Below are positions 51,988 to 61,033 of a DNA stretch of 64,000 nucleotides, one piece after another. Position numbers and translations under genes: made by a program. Every line of letters begins with the position of its first letter. Within the stretch, counting starts at the first letter, position 1. The notes beneath the pieces are model-generated. The model saw only the letters and a program-made list of their open reading frames with translations. It made no database searches and was not told the DNA's origin. This stretch comes from Endozoicomonas sp. NE40 (lineage in GTDB: Bacteria; Pseudomonadota; Gammaproteobacteria; Pseudomonadales; Endozoicomonadaceae), in the NCBI RefSeq assembly GCF_040549045.1, contig NZ_JBEWTB010000002.1, positions 527,501 through 591,500 on the forward strand, read 5' to 3'.

Positions 51988-53085
51988 TCAGTCTTCTCTC
52001 AGGCACTCTTTTAAAGGCTCTGGTAAAGGCAAGTCATCTATCTTGTTTCGTTTTACCAACTTGTTAATTTGTTTTTTGGTCGCTTCCTGAAGAGGCATTT
52101 CTTTTTCATGAAGAAGAAACCAATTCGGGGCTTTGGAACGGGTCTCCGAATCGACCAGAGCACCGGCATCGAGTAAAAGCCTGGCTACCCCAAGCTCCCC
52201 ATTGCTAACCGCAGCCCGAATAGGGGAGTATGATTTTTCGACTGAAGTGTTGATGTGGGCATTACCGTTTACATCCGCCCCCTTATCCAGAAGGAGTTTG
52301 ACAACATCAAAATAGCCACCGGCTGCTGCCTGGCAGATGGGGGTCAGCCCTCCGTGAGCCCTGGCGTTCACATCCGCCCCCCGATCCAGAAGAAGTCTGA
52401 CAACATCGAGATGCCCATAGATTGCGGCTTGCCAGATGGGGGTCTCAAATCCCGTACTGGTGCTGGTACCATTCGCATCCATACCGTGACTCAATAAATC
52501 GGCAACCGCTTCAACGTCTCCCTTTGCGGCTGCTTTGCAGAGGGCAGTACTATCACCCGTCTCTATACCGTGATCCAGAAGAAGCTTGACGACTGCCTGG
52601 TGGCCGCGGTTCGCCGCTATGGCAATAGGAGCATATTCTTTCCCCATATCCAGGCCATAGTGATTACCGGTCACATCGGCACCTCGTTCTAAAAGGAGCC
52701 TGACAACCTCGGCATTTCCAGCAAAAGAGGCTACACCAATGGGGGTAAACAGTCCTGACTCGTGGGGGGCACCGTTAATATTCACTCCCCGGTCAAGATT
52801 AAACCTTACAGCTTCAAGATTTCCTTCACTACACGCATTGAAAAGTGACGGAACCCTTGTCCACCCTAGCTTCCAGAACAAATCATTACAGGCACTATTT
52901 ATTTTACGTGCTGCCAAAGTACAACCGTAGGCACCCAGTGCTACAAGCGCAACACTACAAGCTGTGGTAACAGTGTCGGTTTTGGAAACCGCCATCGAAT
53001 TCCATAAACCTGTATTGTTGTTGTCATCTCTGACATCGTTACCCGCATAGACGAAACCAGCTGCATTGATTGCACTTGATATCAT
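51988..53085 (-). CDS. ankyrin-repeat protein
   Basis: A 365-aa protein. Residues ~20-60 hold one hydrophobic segment (VTTACSVALVALGAYGCTLAA), and ~75-300 hold about seven ankyrin repeats (TPIGVASFAGNAEVVRLLLERGADV, HLDVVRLLLDRGADVNARA and similar), with a basic C-terminal tail. The frame extends to 53166 through a TTG, but GGAGG lies 5 nt before the ATG at 53085. Ankyrin repeats mediate protein binding and are abundant in effectors of symbionts and intracellular bacteria, hence a candidate host-interaction protein (inference). Confidence 0.9.
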   Translation of the reverse strand: MISSAINAAGFVYAGNDVRDDNNNTGLWNSMAVSKTDTVTTACSVALVALGAYGCTLAARKINSACNDLFWKLGWTRVPSLFNACSEGNLEAVRFNLDRGVNINGAPHESGLFTPIGVASFAGNAEVVRLLLERGADVTGNHYGLDMGKEYAPIAIAANRGHQAVVKLLLDHGIETGDSTALCKAAAKGDVEAVADLLSHGMDANGTSTSTGFETPIWQAAIYGHLDVVRLLLDRGADVNARAHGGLTPICQAAAGGYFDVVKLLLDKGADVNGNAHINTSVEKSYSPIRAAVSNGELGVARLLLDAGALVDSETRSKAPNWFLLHEKEMPLQEATKKQINKLVKRNKIDDLPLPEPLKECLRED

Positions 53086-53284
53086 AATTACCTCCATGGC
53101 CCGTTTAACCTTTGCCCTGCATTGACACAGCAATGTATAGAAAAAGATCAATAAAAGGCATAACAAAGAAGTTAGTTATTCTGACGTCCTCCTGTAATAC
53201 AAATCCGGTGAGGGTTCAAAAGAATTGATAGTGTTCCCGGTAGTCAACAGGCTTTCAAAAAGCCTGGAATAAAGGCGAAAAAAG

Positions 53285-55255
53285 TCACGCACTTACTTTT
53301 TTTTTATAATTTCTACGGCGTGAGACGTTTTTACGCGAATATGACTTCTTCCGGTAAGAAGCTTCACCCCGGGGAAGCTGGCTGAAATCAGCTCCTCCTT
53401 CACTCAGCGCCAGCGTCAGCAAACTGCGCAGTTTACCGTCCAGACTGTCCATAAATCCGGCATAGGATCCTTTCCGTTCAACAATATCATTGAGTGCTGA
53501 TTCCCATTGTGCCGTCATATCCGGTTGACCAACCGCATCGGGCAATGCCCTGATTAATGCCTTGCCGGTTGCCGTTGCATGAATCTCTTTACCCTGCCTT
53601 GTAAGGAACTGCCGATTGAAAAGCAGCTCAATAATACCCGCCCGCGTCGCCTCGGTCCCCAGACCATCGGTTTCCTTGAGAATCTTGCGAATCTCCGGGT
53701 CTTTTACAAAGCGCGCGATGCCCGTCATGGCGGACAATAAGGTGGCATCCGTAAACGCTTTGGGTGGCTGAGTCATTTTGTCTTTAATCTCAGCATCAAT
53801 GCACTGCACCGAATCGCCTTTGCTCAGGTCCGGCAAAAATTCATTGGCTGCCTCGCGTTCATCGCCCGAATGGTCAGGAGCCTGCTCTTTACCCTTTCTG
53901 GCAAAAAGCACCTTCCAGCCATCCTGAATCGTCTGTCGGCTTTTCGCCACAAACAGTCCACCTTCAATCAGGATTTCAAGCCTTCGGGAAGTAAAACGAT
54001 GGTCGTCGTAAAACTGGGCAACGTATTGCCGGGCGATCAGACTGTAAAGCTGCCGCTGTCGTGCATCCAGCTTAAACAGGTCCGTTCTTCGCGAGGTGGG
54101 AATAATGGCGTGATGAGCGCCCACTTTTTTGTCATTCCAGGCTTTGCTTTTTCGTTCAGGCAGCGCCTGATCCACAGCTTTGCTGAGTGATTCATCATTG
54201 CTGCGAATCGCTGCCAGCACTTCCGGCGATTCCTGCCAGTGCTCAACCGGCAGATAGCGGCAATCGGAACGGGGATAGGTCACCAGCTTTTTTTCATACA
54301 GCTTCTGACAGACATCAAGGGTTTCCTTCGCATTCATCTTCAGCTGTTTAGCCGCGTCAATCTGCAAAGACGACAAGGAATAAGGCAAAGGGGGCGACTC
54401 TTTACCCTGTTTATTCATGGCTTTACTGATTTCACCGGACTTGCCTTTTATACGTCCGGCAACATTTTCAGCCAGTCGCCGGTCCAGAACCCGACCGTCT
54501 TCATCCATCCACCGCTGACAGGCTTCACTGGGCTGCCACTTGGCACGAAACTGAACATTGTCTTCTGAGTTCAGTACGGCAAACACATCGTAAAAGGGTT
54601 TGGCAACAAAGTTTTCCCGTTCTTCGTCCCGCTGAACCACCAGCCCCAGTACCGGGGTCTGCACCCGTCCGATGGACAGCAAACCGTTATAACCGGATTT
54701 TCTGCCCAATACCGTATAGGCACGGGTCAGATTAATCCCGTAAAGCCAGTCGGCGCGGGAGCGAGCCAGCGCCGACACGGACAGAGGCACAAAGTTGCTG
54801 TTATCCTGCAAACGCTGCAGGGCTTTCTTAACCGCCGAACCATTCAGGTCATTCACCAGCAGACGCCGCACCTGTTTTTTGCGGGTTGCAGACAGCTTCA
54901 GGTAATCCAGCACCTCATCCACCAGCAATTGCCCTTCACGGTCGGGGTCGCCTGCGTGGACTATAGTATCAGCGGTTTTCAACAGTTTACGAATCACCGA
55001 CAGCTGTTTGCTGACACCTTTACGGGGCTTGAGTTGCCACTGTTGGGGAACAATGGGCAGGTGTTCCAGTTTCCACTGCTTAAAGGCAGGGTCATACTGA
55101 TCAGGTTCCGCCTGTTCGAGCAGATGCCCGACGCACCAGGTCACATAATCGCCCTGTGCGGTCTCTATATACCCTTCGTGTTTCTTGTGAGGCTTTGGCA
55201 ACACATCGGCAATCGCCCGCCCAAGGCTGGGCTTTTCAGCAATAATCAGTCGCAT
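53285..55255 (-). CDS. topB: DNA topoisomerase III
   Basis: A 656-aa type IA topoisomerase: TOPRIM with IIAEKPSLGRAIADVL and HAGDPDREGQLLVDEVL, and the active-site tyrosine in LVTYPRSDCRYLP (near residue 327). GRVQTPVLGLVVQRD and DGLGTEATRAGIIELL are family signatures. The tail is basic (SYSRKNVSRRRNYKKK). It decatenates replication intermediates. Divergent from dgt with GTTAAC-containing repeats between them. Confidence 0.96.
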   Translation of the reverse strand: MRLIIAEKPSLGRAIADVLPKPHKKHEGYIETAQGDYVTWCVGHLLEQAEPDQYDPAFKQWKLEHLPIVPQQWQLKPRKGVSKQLSVIRKLLKTADTIVHAGDPDREGQLLVDEVLDYLKLSATRKKQVRRLLVNDLNGSAVKKALQRLQDNSNFVPLSVSALARSRADWLYGINLTRAYTVLGRKSGYNGLLSIGRVQTPVLGLVVQRDEERENFVAKPFYDVFAVLNSEDNVQFRAKWQPSEACQRWMDEDGRVLDRRLAENVAGRIKGKSGEISKAMNKQGKESPPLPYSLSSLQIDAAKQLKMNAKETLDVCQKLYEKKLVTYPRSDCRYLPVEHWQESPEVLAAIRSNDESLSKAVDQALPERKSKAWNDKKVGAHHAIIPTSRRTDLFKLDARQRQLYSLIARQYVAQFYDDHRFTSRRLEILIEGGLFVAKSRQTIQDGWKVLFARKGKEQAPDHSGDEREAANEFLPDLSKGDSVQCIDAEIKDKMTQPPKAFTDATLLSAMTGIARFVKDPEIRKILKETDGLGTEATRAGIIELLFNRQFLTRQGKEIHATATGKALIRALPDAVGQPDMTAQWESALNDIVERKGSYAGFMDSLDGKLRSLLTLALSEGGADFSQLPRGEASYRKKSYSRKNVSRRRNYKKKVSA

Positions 55256-55306
55256 AAAGTCCGTATCGTTCGTTTGAGCGGCTATGATCTCATATTGATC
55301 TACTCT

Positions 55307-55330
55307 CTGTTAACAGACCGTGTTAACAGA
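55307..55330. promoter_or_regulatory. repeated TGTTAACAGA in the topB-dgt intergenic region
   Basis: CTGTTAACAG (55307-55316) is a perfect 10-bp palindrome, and TGTTAACA recurs at 55321-55328, 12 bp on. Two similar dyads side by side between divergent genes fit a tandem operator. The regulator is unknown. Confidence 0.4.
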
Positions 55331-55356
55331 TCAGCCACCCTGCCGAATTAATCAGC

Positions 55357-56805
55357 ATGAACTACCTTCGTAAACTCACCTGTCAGCGCCCACGGTTAAG
55401 CTCTGCCGATGTGCAGCGCGACCTGGTAACTGAAACCGAAAGCAACCGGGGCAGGATCATCCAGTCTGCCGCCATTCGTCGATTACAGCAGAAAACTCAG
55501 GTTTATCCACTGGAGTCCAATGCGGCGGTGCGCAGCCGCCTGACTCACTCCCTTGAGGTTCAGCAGACAGGCCGCTTTCTGGCCCTGACCATTCTGGATC
55601 GCTGGCAGCAGAGCGGGGAATTAACAACACTCGGACTTGAGGGGCAGGAGCTGGCTTTCACCAACCTGGTCGAAATGGCCTGTCTGTTGCACGATGTGGG
55701 CAACCCGCCCTTCGGTCACTTTGGCGAAGCTGCCATCAGCCGCTGGATGGAAGATCATGCTGAGCAGTGTCACGATCAGTCCATGCAGCGGATATCAGAA
55801 AAGGACTCTTTGTTCCAGACCACCCTGTTGCCCGACCTGTGTGTATTTGAAGGCAATGCCCAGGGGCTGCGCATTATCCACCATTTGCAGAACCTTAATC
55901 TGACCTACTCCCAGATGGCGGCACTGATCAAATATACCCGTCCTCCTTACGAGCCGGCTCCAGCCACAGGGGAACTTTGTTTTTACCGAAAGAAAAAGCC
56001 CGGTTTCTATTACTCGGAAGCTACCCTGGTCCGGCAGATGCAGCAGCATCTTCATATTAACGAAGGCTGTCGTTTTCCACTGGTTTACATCATGGAGGCG
56101 GCAGACGACATTGCCTACTGCATTGCTGATCTGGAAGATGCCCTGGATAAAGGCATACTGTCGCTGAAAGAGCTGCAATTCTGGCTAAACCAGGTATGGA
56201 ACGAATTTACGACAGATAACGCTTATTTACCGGACATCATGCAATCCGCAGCCCATCGAGCCGGTACCAACGAACATGAGTTTATTGTGCGTCTGCGAAC
56301 CCGTCTGGTCAGGGATCTGGTGGACTATGCCGCTAACCGCTATATCAGCAAACACGACGAAGTCTTTGCCGGAAGTCTGGATGAGCCTCTGATTGAAGGG
56401 GGCTCGAATCAGCATCTTGCCCTGCAGACACTCAAAACTGTGGCGGTACGTCATGTGTTCACCAGCATGGAAAAGGAAACCCCCGAGCTAAGGGGCTACG
56501 CGGCATTGATTGGCCTGCTGGACAAATTCAAACCGCTGTTAACGCTTTCTCCTGATGATTTCCAGCGTATTGTCAAACAGGATGACCACCAGCATTTTAT
56601 AGAGCAGCGCCTTTACCATCGTCTGTCGCGAAAACATAAAGCCGCTTATTGCCGGGCAGTAGAAACGCTCGCAACCCAACACTTAAGTGAAGTCGATCAT
56701 CAGGATCTGGAGTGGTATTACCGTACACGTTTGTTAATCGACTATGTGAGCGGTATGACCGATCACTTCGTGGTCGATGAGTTTCAAAGTCTTTCAGCTA
56801 TCTGA
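55357..56805 (+). CDS. dgt: deoxyguanosinetriphosphate triphosphohydrolase
   Basis: A 482-aa HD-domain dNTPase: RTRLTHSLEV-type RSRLTHSLEV (H64), LLHDVGNPPFGHFGEAA (H112-D113), and EAADDIAYCIADLEDA (the distal Asp). It hydrolyses dGTP (and often other dNTPs) to nucleoside and triphosphate, controlling dNTP pools. Length is close to E. coli Dgt (505 aa). The ATG lacks a strong SD. Followed directly by an aldo/keto reductase gene. Confidence 0.93.
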   Translation: MNYLRKLTCQRPRLSSADVQRDLVTETESNRGRIIQSAAIRRLQQKTQVYPLESNAAVRSRLTHSLEVQQTGRFLALTILDRWQQSGELTTLGLEGQELAFTNLVEMACLLHDVGNPPFGHFGEAAISRWMEDHAEQCHDQSMQRISEKDSLFQTTLLPDLCVFEGNAQGLRIIHHLQNLNLTYSQMAALIKYTRPPYEPAPATGELCFYRKKKPGFYYSEATLVRQMQQHLHINEGCRFPLVYIMEAADDIAYCIADLEDALDKGILSLKELQFWLNQVWNEFTTDNAYLPDIMQSAAHRAGTNEHEFIVRLRTRLVRDLVDYAANRYISKHDEVFAGSLDEPLIEGGSNQHLALQTLKTVAVRHVFTSMEKETPELRGYAALIGLLDKFKPLLTLSPDDFQRIVKQDDHQHFIEQRLYHRLSRKHKAAYCRAVETLATQHLSEVDHQDLEWYYRTRLLIDYVSGMTDHFVVDEFQSLSAI

Positions 56806-56818
56806 CTCAGGACATCCA

Positions 56819-57634
56819 ATGAAAACGACACCCAAGTGGATCTACGGCACAGCCTGGAAAGAGCAGGCTACTAAAGATCTGGTACTCAAAGCACTGGAAT
56901 CGGGCTTCAGGGCTATTGATACCGCCAACCAGCGCAAGCATTATTTCGAAGCAGCGGTTGGCGACGCCCTGACGGCAGCCAGTATTGACCGACGCGACCT
57001 GTTCCTGCAAAGCAAATTCACTTTCCTTCCCGGTCAGGATGACCGCCTGCCCTATAAGCCTGATGCCAGCGTCCGGGAGCAGGTTGAACAATCCTTTGCC
57101 AGCTCACTGCAACATCTGAGGACCGATTATCTGGATGCCCTGCTTCTGCATGGCCCAATGTTCAGTGAAGGACTCTGCAACGATGATCTGGAAGCCTGGT
57201 CAGCCATGGAGGCGATCTATCATTCAGGCAAAGTTAAGGCGATTGGTGTCAGTAACTTTTCCGCCAGCCAGCTCGAAGACCTTAACCATCACTCAGCCAC
57301 CCGGCCTGCCTGGGTTCAGAACCGCTGTTTTGCCGTCACTGGCTGGGATCGTGATGTCAGGCAGGTGTGTCAACGTCATGGAATTGGCTATCAGGGGTTC
57401 TCGCTTCTGACCGCTAATCCAGCCGTTGGTCAACAACCAGCCTTTCAGGCGATTGTCGCAAAAACAGGGCTGACACCCGCGCAGGTTATTTTTCAGTCTG
57501 CAAAGAGGATGAAGATACTGCCTTTGACCGGCACTTCAAGCCCCGGACACATGTACGAAGACCTTGCCTGTATCAGGGTGACATTGACTGAAGATGACGT
57601 GACAACCGTCGAGAACATCCTGCTTTCCAAATAA
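56819..57634 (+). CDS. aldo/keto reductase
   Basis: A 271-aa AKR-fold oxidoreductase: GFRAIDTANQRKHYFEAAVGDAL (the catalytic region, with the tyrosine shifted as in the DTANQRKHY subgroup), SKFTFLPGQDDRLPY, YLDALLLHGP (LLHGP catalytic His), AIGVSNFSASQL, and ILPLTGTSSPGHM. The frame opens at 56777 inside dgt, but the ATG at 56819 follows AGGA and starts 14 nt after the dgt stop. Likely co-transcribed with dgt. Substrate unknown. Confidence 0.88.
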   Translation: MKTTPKWIYGTAWKEQATKDLVLKALESGFRAIDTANQRKHYFEAAVGDALTAASIDRRDLFLQSKFTFLPGQDDRLPYKPDASVREQVEQSFASSLQHLRTDYLDALLLHGPMFSEGLCNDDLEAWSAMEAIYHSGKVKAIGVSNFSASQLEDLNHHSATRPAWVQNRCFAVTGWDRDVRQVCQRHGIGYQGFSLLTANPAVGQQPAFQAIVAKTGLTPAQVIFQSAKRMKILPLTGTSSPGHMYEDLACIRVTLTEDDVTTVENILLSK

Positions 57635-57686
57635 TACCTCTCCGTCTTTTCCTATCGTTAATAAAGGGATTTCCTGAGGAAAAGGC

Positions 57687-59411
57687 ATGTCGGAGTTAGG
57701 GGGAATACAGCCAAACACCCATGCGCGGGTTCACCTGCGCTCAGATACTACTGCCCAAAAAACCTTCAAAAAAATTGGCAGTGCATTTAATCGTAAGGTT
57801 TTCCCACACAAAATACAGAAAAAGCTTCTCCAGCTGCGACAACGTCCCGGGCGTCCAAACAAGCCAATCCATCTTCGTGGAGTAGCTCTGGCGTCACCAC
57901 AGCGCCAGCTCGCCCCTCCAGCACTTCCTCCCAAAAACAACAGGCCACAGCAGCCTTTTCAGCCCGGACCATCGGGCGAAGGCGCAGCCATCTATAACAA
58001 CCTGCAATATCGGTCACTGGTTGCCAGAGAGCGGGTCACTGCACAGTTTGAGCATCCTCAACAGGTATCGAAAAACATTATCGATGCGGCCTGGTCTTTT
58101 CATCATCAGGGCAAGAACAATACCTGGGGACAAAGCCATGCCCTGCTGGCAAAAGCCGGTCAGCTTGGGCAGGTCGGCAGCAGTATCAACTACCATGACC
58201 AGGCACTGGTACAGCCATTGTCCAGACAGGCTGGAGGCCTAGAACAGCAGGGAAGGCAGGTGATTGATAACCTGCAGAAAGGCATCAACCAGATGGATCA
58301 GCTGATGCAACAACAGGGGCATTTGATGCATCCCTCAGAACACCAATATCTCTCAGGCATAAAGCAAAGCCTCCACAACGAGCAGAAATTAATGCTTCAG
58401 GTGATGGATGACCCCGGCGCGGTATCCGTTTCCGGCTCACTGAATCTGCATCAGGCCATGGAACTGAAACGGCTGGGGTATGACCTGAACCCGACCATTG
58501 CAAAACATTTCAGTCCTTTTAGCGATCAGCACCTGATCAGAGGGTCTGACCAGAAGTTTGGCTCCGGAGCCATTCATTCTGTGACCAAACTGAAGTTCCA
58601 GACTCAGTCCGGCGTGGTAGAGAAAATTTTCAAGGGAGAAGATCCCGTTGATCCCTGCCCCTTTGATTCCATCACCGGATCTGAAAATTACCTCGATAAA
58701 AACAAGCCCCGATTTGCTGCCCGTAACTTTGCGGCGGCAAAGTTTGACAACCTGCTGGGTACCGGGCTGATGCCAACGATGGAACTGACGGTTCACGACG
58801 GGCAGCTGGGTGTATTAATGGATGTCGCCAAAGGCGTTAAACCCTGGAATCAGCACCCTGATACCTATAACTGGATTCCTGTGGAAGACAACCGCCAGCC
58901 TCAACTGGCTGCAAGCATTCAACAACAGCTGAACAGTGCTGAATGGCTGGATGGCATCTGCGCCCAGCAGGACCGACATGCAGGCAACCTGTTTGTGGAC
59001 CCCGGCTCTGGCAAGGTCACACTGATCGACAATGATATGGGCTTTTATCCGGGACAGCGCGAAGTTCGCACTCCCTCCAGACCCGGCGGATTTCGCCGAT
59101 TCAGTGGTAGTACCGCAGGTTTGCCTGCGGTAATTGACGCCAGGGTTTACCAGAAGCTGATGTCGATCACCCCGGCACAGATTCATCAGCAGATGGACGG
59201 GCTGCTAACCCCGCTGGAAATACAGTCAACAGTCAGTCGTGTGCAGCAGCTTCAGCTTCATGCCCGGCAGCTGGCAAACAATGGCCGGGTGATTGAGAAC
59301 TGGCAACAGTGGAAGGACCCGGCAACCCGATTGAACGCTGCAAAATTTCAGCATCGCTACGCACCCGACAGTTATCTGTTATCCGTTCAAGGCAAGAGCA
59401 GAGGTTTATAG
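57687..59411 (+). CDS. kinase-like fold protein, effector candidate
   Basis: A 574-aa protein with GAGGAAAAGG before the ATG. Residues 1-110 are basic and proline-rich (ALPPKNNRPQQPFQPGPSG). Residues ~150-260 are helical and Gln-rich. The C-terminal half shows a PI3/PI4-kinase or Fam20/HipA-like active-site pattern: a candidate ATP lysine in GVVEKIFKGED (K313), the catalytic loop QDRHAGNLFVD (D429, N434), and a metal-binding IDNDMGF (D448, D450) in place of DFG. Bacterial proteins with QDRHxxN...IDND patterns include translocated effectors. I infer a phosphotransferase acting on a protein or lipid. No signal peptide. Transcribed with the next gene, 2 nt downstream. Confidence 0.72.
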   Translation: MSELGGIQPNTHARVHLRSDTTAQKTFKKIGSAFNRKVFPHKIQKKLLQLRQRPGRPNKPIHLRGVALASPQRQLAPPALPPKNNRPQQPFQPGPSGEGAAIYNNLQYRSLVARERVTAQFEHPQQVSKNIIDAAWSFHHQGKNNTWGQSHALLAKAGQLGQVGSSINYHDQALVQPLSRQAGGLEQQGRQVIDNLQKGINQMDQLMQQQGHLMHPSEHQYLSGIKQSLHNEQKLMLQVMDDPGAVSVSGSLNLHQAMELKRLGYDLNPTIAKHFSPFSDQHLIRGSDQKFGSGAIHSVTKLKFQTQSGVVEKIFKGEDPVDPCPFDSITGSENYLDKNKPRFAARNFAAAKFDNLLGTGLMPTMELTVHDGQLGVLMDVAKGVKPWNQHPDTYNWIPVEDNRQPQLAASIQQQLNSAEWLDGICAQQDRHAGNLFVDPGSGKVTLIDNDMGFYPGQREVRTPSRPGGFRRFSGSTAGLPAVIDARVYQKLMSITPAQIHQQMDGLLTPLEIQSTVSRVQQLQLHARQLANNGRVIENWQQWKDPATRLNAAKFQHRYAPDSYLLSVQGKSRGL

Positions 59412-59413
59412 TT

Positions 59414-59977
59414 ATGTTTGAACACGACCCGGCACGCAACTGTTATCAGTCAGCCTGCGCACTGCTGATCAGTGAGGGGCTACCCTGCCCACCGGTTCAC
59501 CATAAATTTACAGGCAAACTCCAACAGACCCGCTATTCGGCACTGTTTACCACCGAGCCGTCCCTGCCGGACCCCTACCATTTTCAGTTCTATCTGAACC
59601 AGCTGCTATCCGGCGAGTGTCCTTCCATGGTCGTCTTTGGGGTATCAGGCCATGGTTTCTCTTCCCGGGCCATGCATTACTACCTGATTGATGAACATAT
59701 CGCGGTATTGTTTCAGGACGGTTTTCCTGAAACGCCCGAAGGCTGGGTGGAAAAGCAGGCGGTTGATTACGACCTGGCCAGCCAGCTTTTTATTGCCTGT
59801 CAGGACGCCGTGCAGGCAAAGCGACTGGCAGCCGATGAAAAGCTGGTGATCTGTCGCTCATTCTTTCAGCCAGGGCAGTGGGGAGTCATTAAACAGTCCG
59901 GTGAAAAGGTGAAATGGGAAACAGCCGCTAACCCTCTGGAGGCAGCTACTGAATGGCTGACAGGGAAGAAAATGTGA
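59414..59977 (+). CDS. hypothetical protein, partner of the kinase-like gene
   Basis: 187 aa, unrecognised. It starts at an ATG 2 nt after the preceding stop, with AGAGG inside the upstream gene, so translation is likely coupled. Mixed alpha/beta composition with HHKFTGKLQQTRYSALFTTEP, VVFGVSGHGFSSRAMHYY and a C-terminal EAATEWLTGKK. Size and tight coupling would fit a specific chaperone or inhibitor for the kinase-like protein, but nothing in the sequence proves it. Confidence 0.6.
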   Translation: MFEHDPARNCYQSACALLISEGLPCPPVHHKFTGKLQQTRYSALFTTEPSLPDPYHFQFYLNQLLSGECPSMVVFGVSGHGFSSRAMHYYLIDEHIAVLFQDGFPETPEGWVEKQAVDYDLASQLFIACQDAVQAKRLAADEKLVICRSFFQPGQWGVIKQSGEKVKWETAANPLEAATEWLTGKKM

Positions 59978-60090
59978 GCGGTCAGCCCCGCCACCTCCGG
60001 GCCTCCAGCGGTGACTGGCTGCCTTCCATTAAACAAACGCTTCGATTAAACTGCTGATCAAACAATTACCAGACTATATGCCTCGCTGGA

Positions 60091-60138
60091 TTAACTCATT
60101 CGATAACTCGCTCAATAACTCGTTTAATAACTCGTTTA
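60091..60138. repeat. four 12-bp tandem repeats upstream of pilD
   Basis: Units at 60091, 60103, 60115 and 60127 of consensus ATAACTCGTTTA. The last two are identical. They end 22 bp before the pilD start. Confidence 0.85.
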
Positions 60139-60160
60139 ATAAAAAGGGACTCCCCTTCTG

Positions 60161-61033
60161 ATGCTACTCCTTGAACTTCTGCAAGCTTCACCCGGTTATC
60201 TTTTATTCGCCTTAACTGTACTCGGCCTGATTGTTGGCAGTTTTCTGAATGTGGTGATTCTCCGTCTTCCGATCATGATGGAGCGACAGTGGAAGCTTGA
60301 ATGCCTGGAAGCCCTGCATCCGGACAAAGTACCGGAAAACCCGATGAAATATAACCTGATGATACCGGGTTCAAACTGCATGGCGTGTGGACACAAGATT
60401 CGTCCCTGGGAAAATATTCCGGTACTGAGCTACCTGATACTGAAAGGTCAGTGCTCACACTGCAAAACCTCTATATCCATTCGATATCCATTGATTGAAA
60501 TCATCAGTGCCATTCTGGCGGTGGTGGCCGGAGTAACCTTTGGTGCATCAATCACCACCTTATTTGTCTGCCTTCTGGCGTGGGCATTACTGACTCTGAC
60601 GGTTATAGACCTGGATACCCAGCTGCTGCCCGACAGCATTACCCTGCCTCTGCTCTGGCTGGGTCTGCTGGTGAACACCCAGCACCTGTTTGTCCCACTG
60701 ACTGATGCGGTGTTTGGTGCCATGGCAGGCTACCTGTCGTTATGGCTGGTTTATCAGGGTTTCAAGCTGGCCACCGGCAAGGAAGGTATGGGCTATGGCG
60801 ATTTTAAACTGCTGGCTGCGCTCGGTGCCTGGCTGGGCTGGCAGATGCTGCCCCTGATCATTCTGCTGTCATCCCTGGTGGGAACACTGGTGGGGGTTGG
60901 ACTGATGGTGTTCAAACAGCACAAACGTGAACAGCCAATCCCTTTTGGTCCTTATCTTGCCGCAGCGGGTTTTATTGCGTTGCTATGGGGTAACACCCTG
61001 GTTGAGTCTTATCTGCAAATAATGGGGATGTAA
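60161..61033 (+). CDS. pilD: type IV prepilin peptidase
   Basis: A 290-aa bifunctional leader peptidase/N-methyltransferase: a zinc-binding tetrad C73/C76 and C98/C101 (CMACGHKI, CSHCK), catalytic aspartates in VIDLDTQLLPD (D150) and GMGYGDFKLLAALG, and about eight membrane spans. It cleaves and methylates type IV pilins and type II secretion pseudopilins. pilBC are not adjacent on the left, unlike the common pilBCD-coaE order. The stop overlaps the coaE start (TAATG). Confidence 0.94.
   Translation: MLLLELLQASPGYLLFALTVLGLIVGSFLNVVILRLPIMMERQWKLECLEALHPDKVPENPMKYNLMIPGSNCMACGHKIRPWENIPVLSYLILKGQCSHCKTSISIRYPLIEIISAILAVVAGVTFGASITTLFVCLLAWALLTLTVIDLDTQLLPDSITLPLLWLGLLVNTQHLFVPLTDAVFGAMAGYLSLWLVYQGFKLATGKEGMGYGDFKLLAALGAWLGWQMLPLIILLSSLVGTLVGVGLMVFKQHKREQPIPFGPYLAAAGFIALLWGNTLVESYLQIMGM

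Noticed and set aside
53086..53166. Hydrophobic N-terminal extension of the ankyrin protein (TTG start)
   Set aside because: A strong GGAGG site sits right before the ATG at 53085, while the TTG has none.
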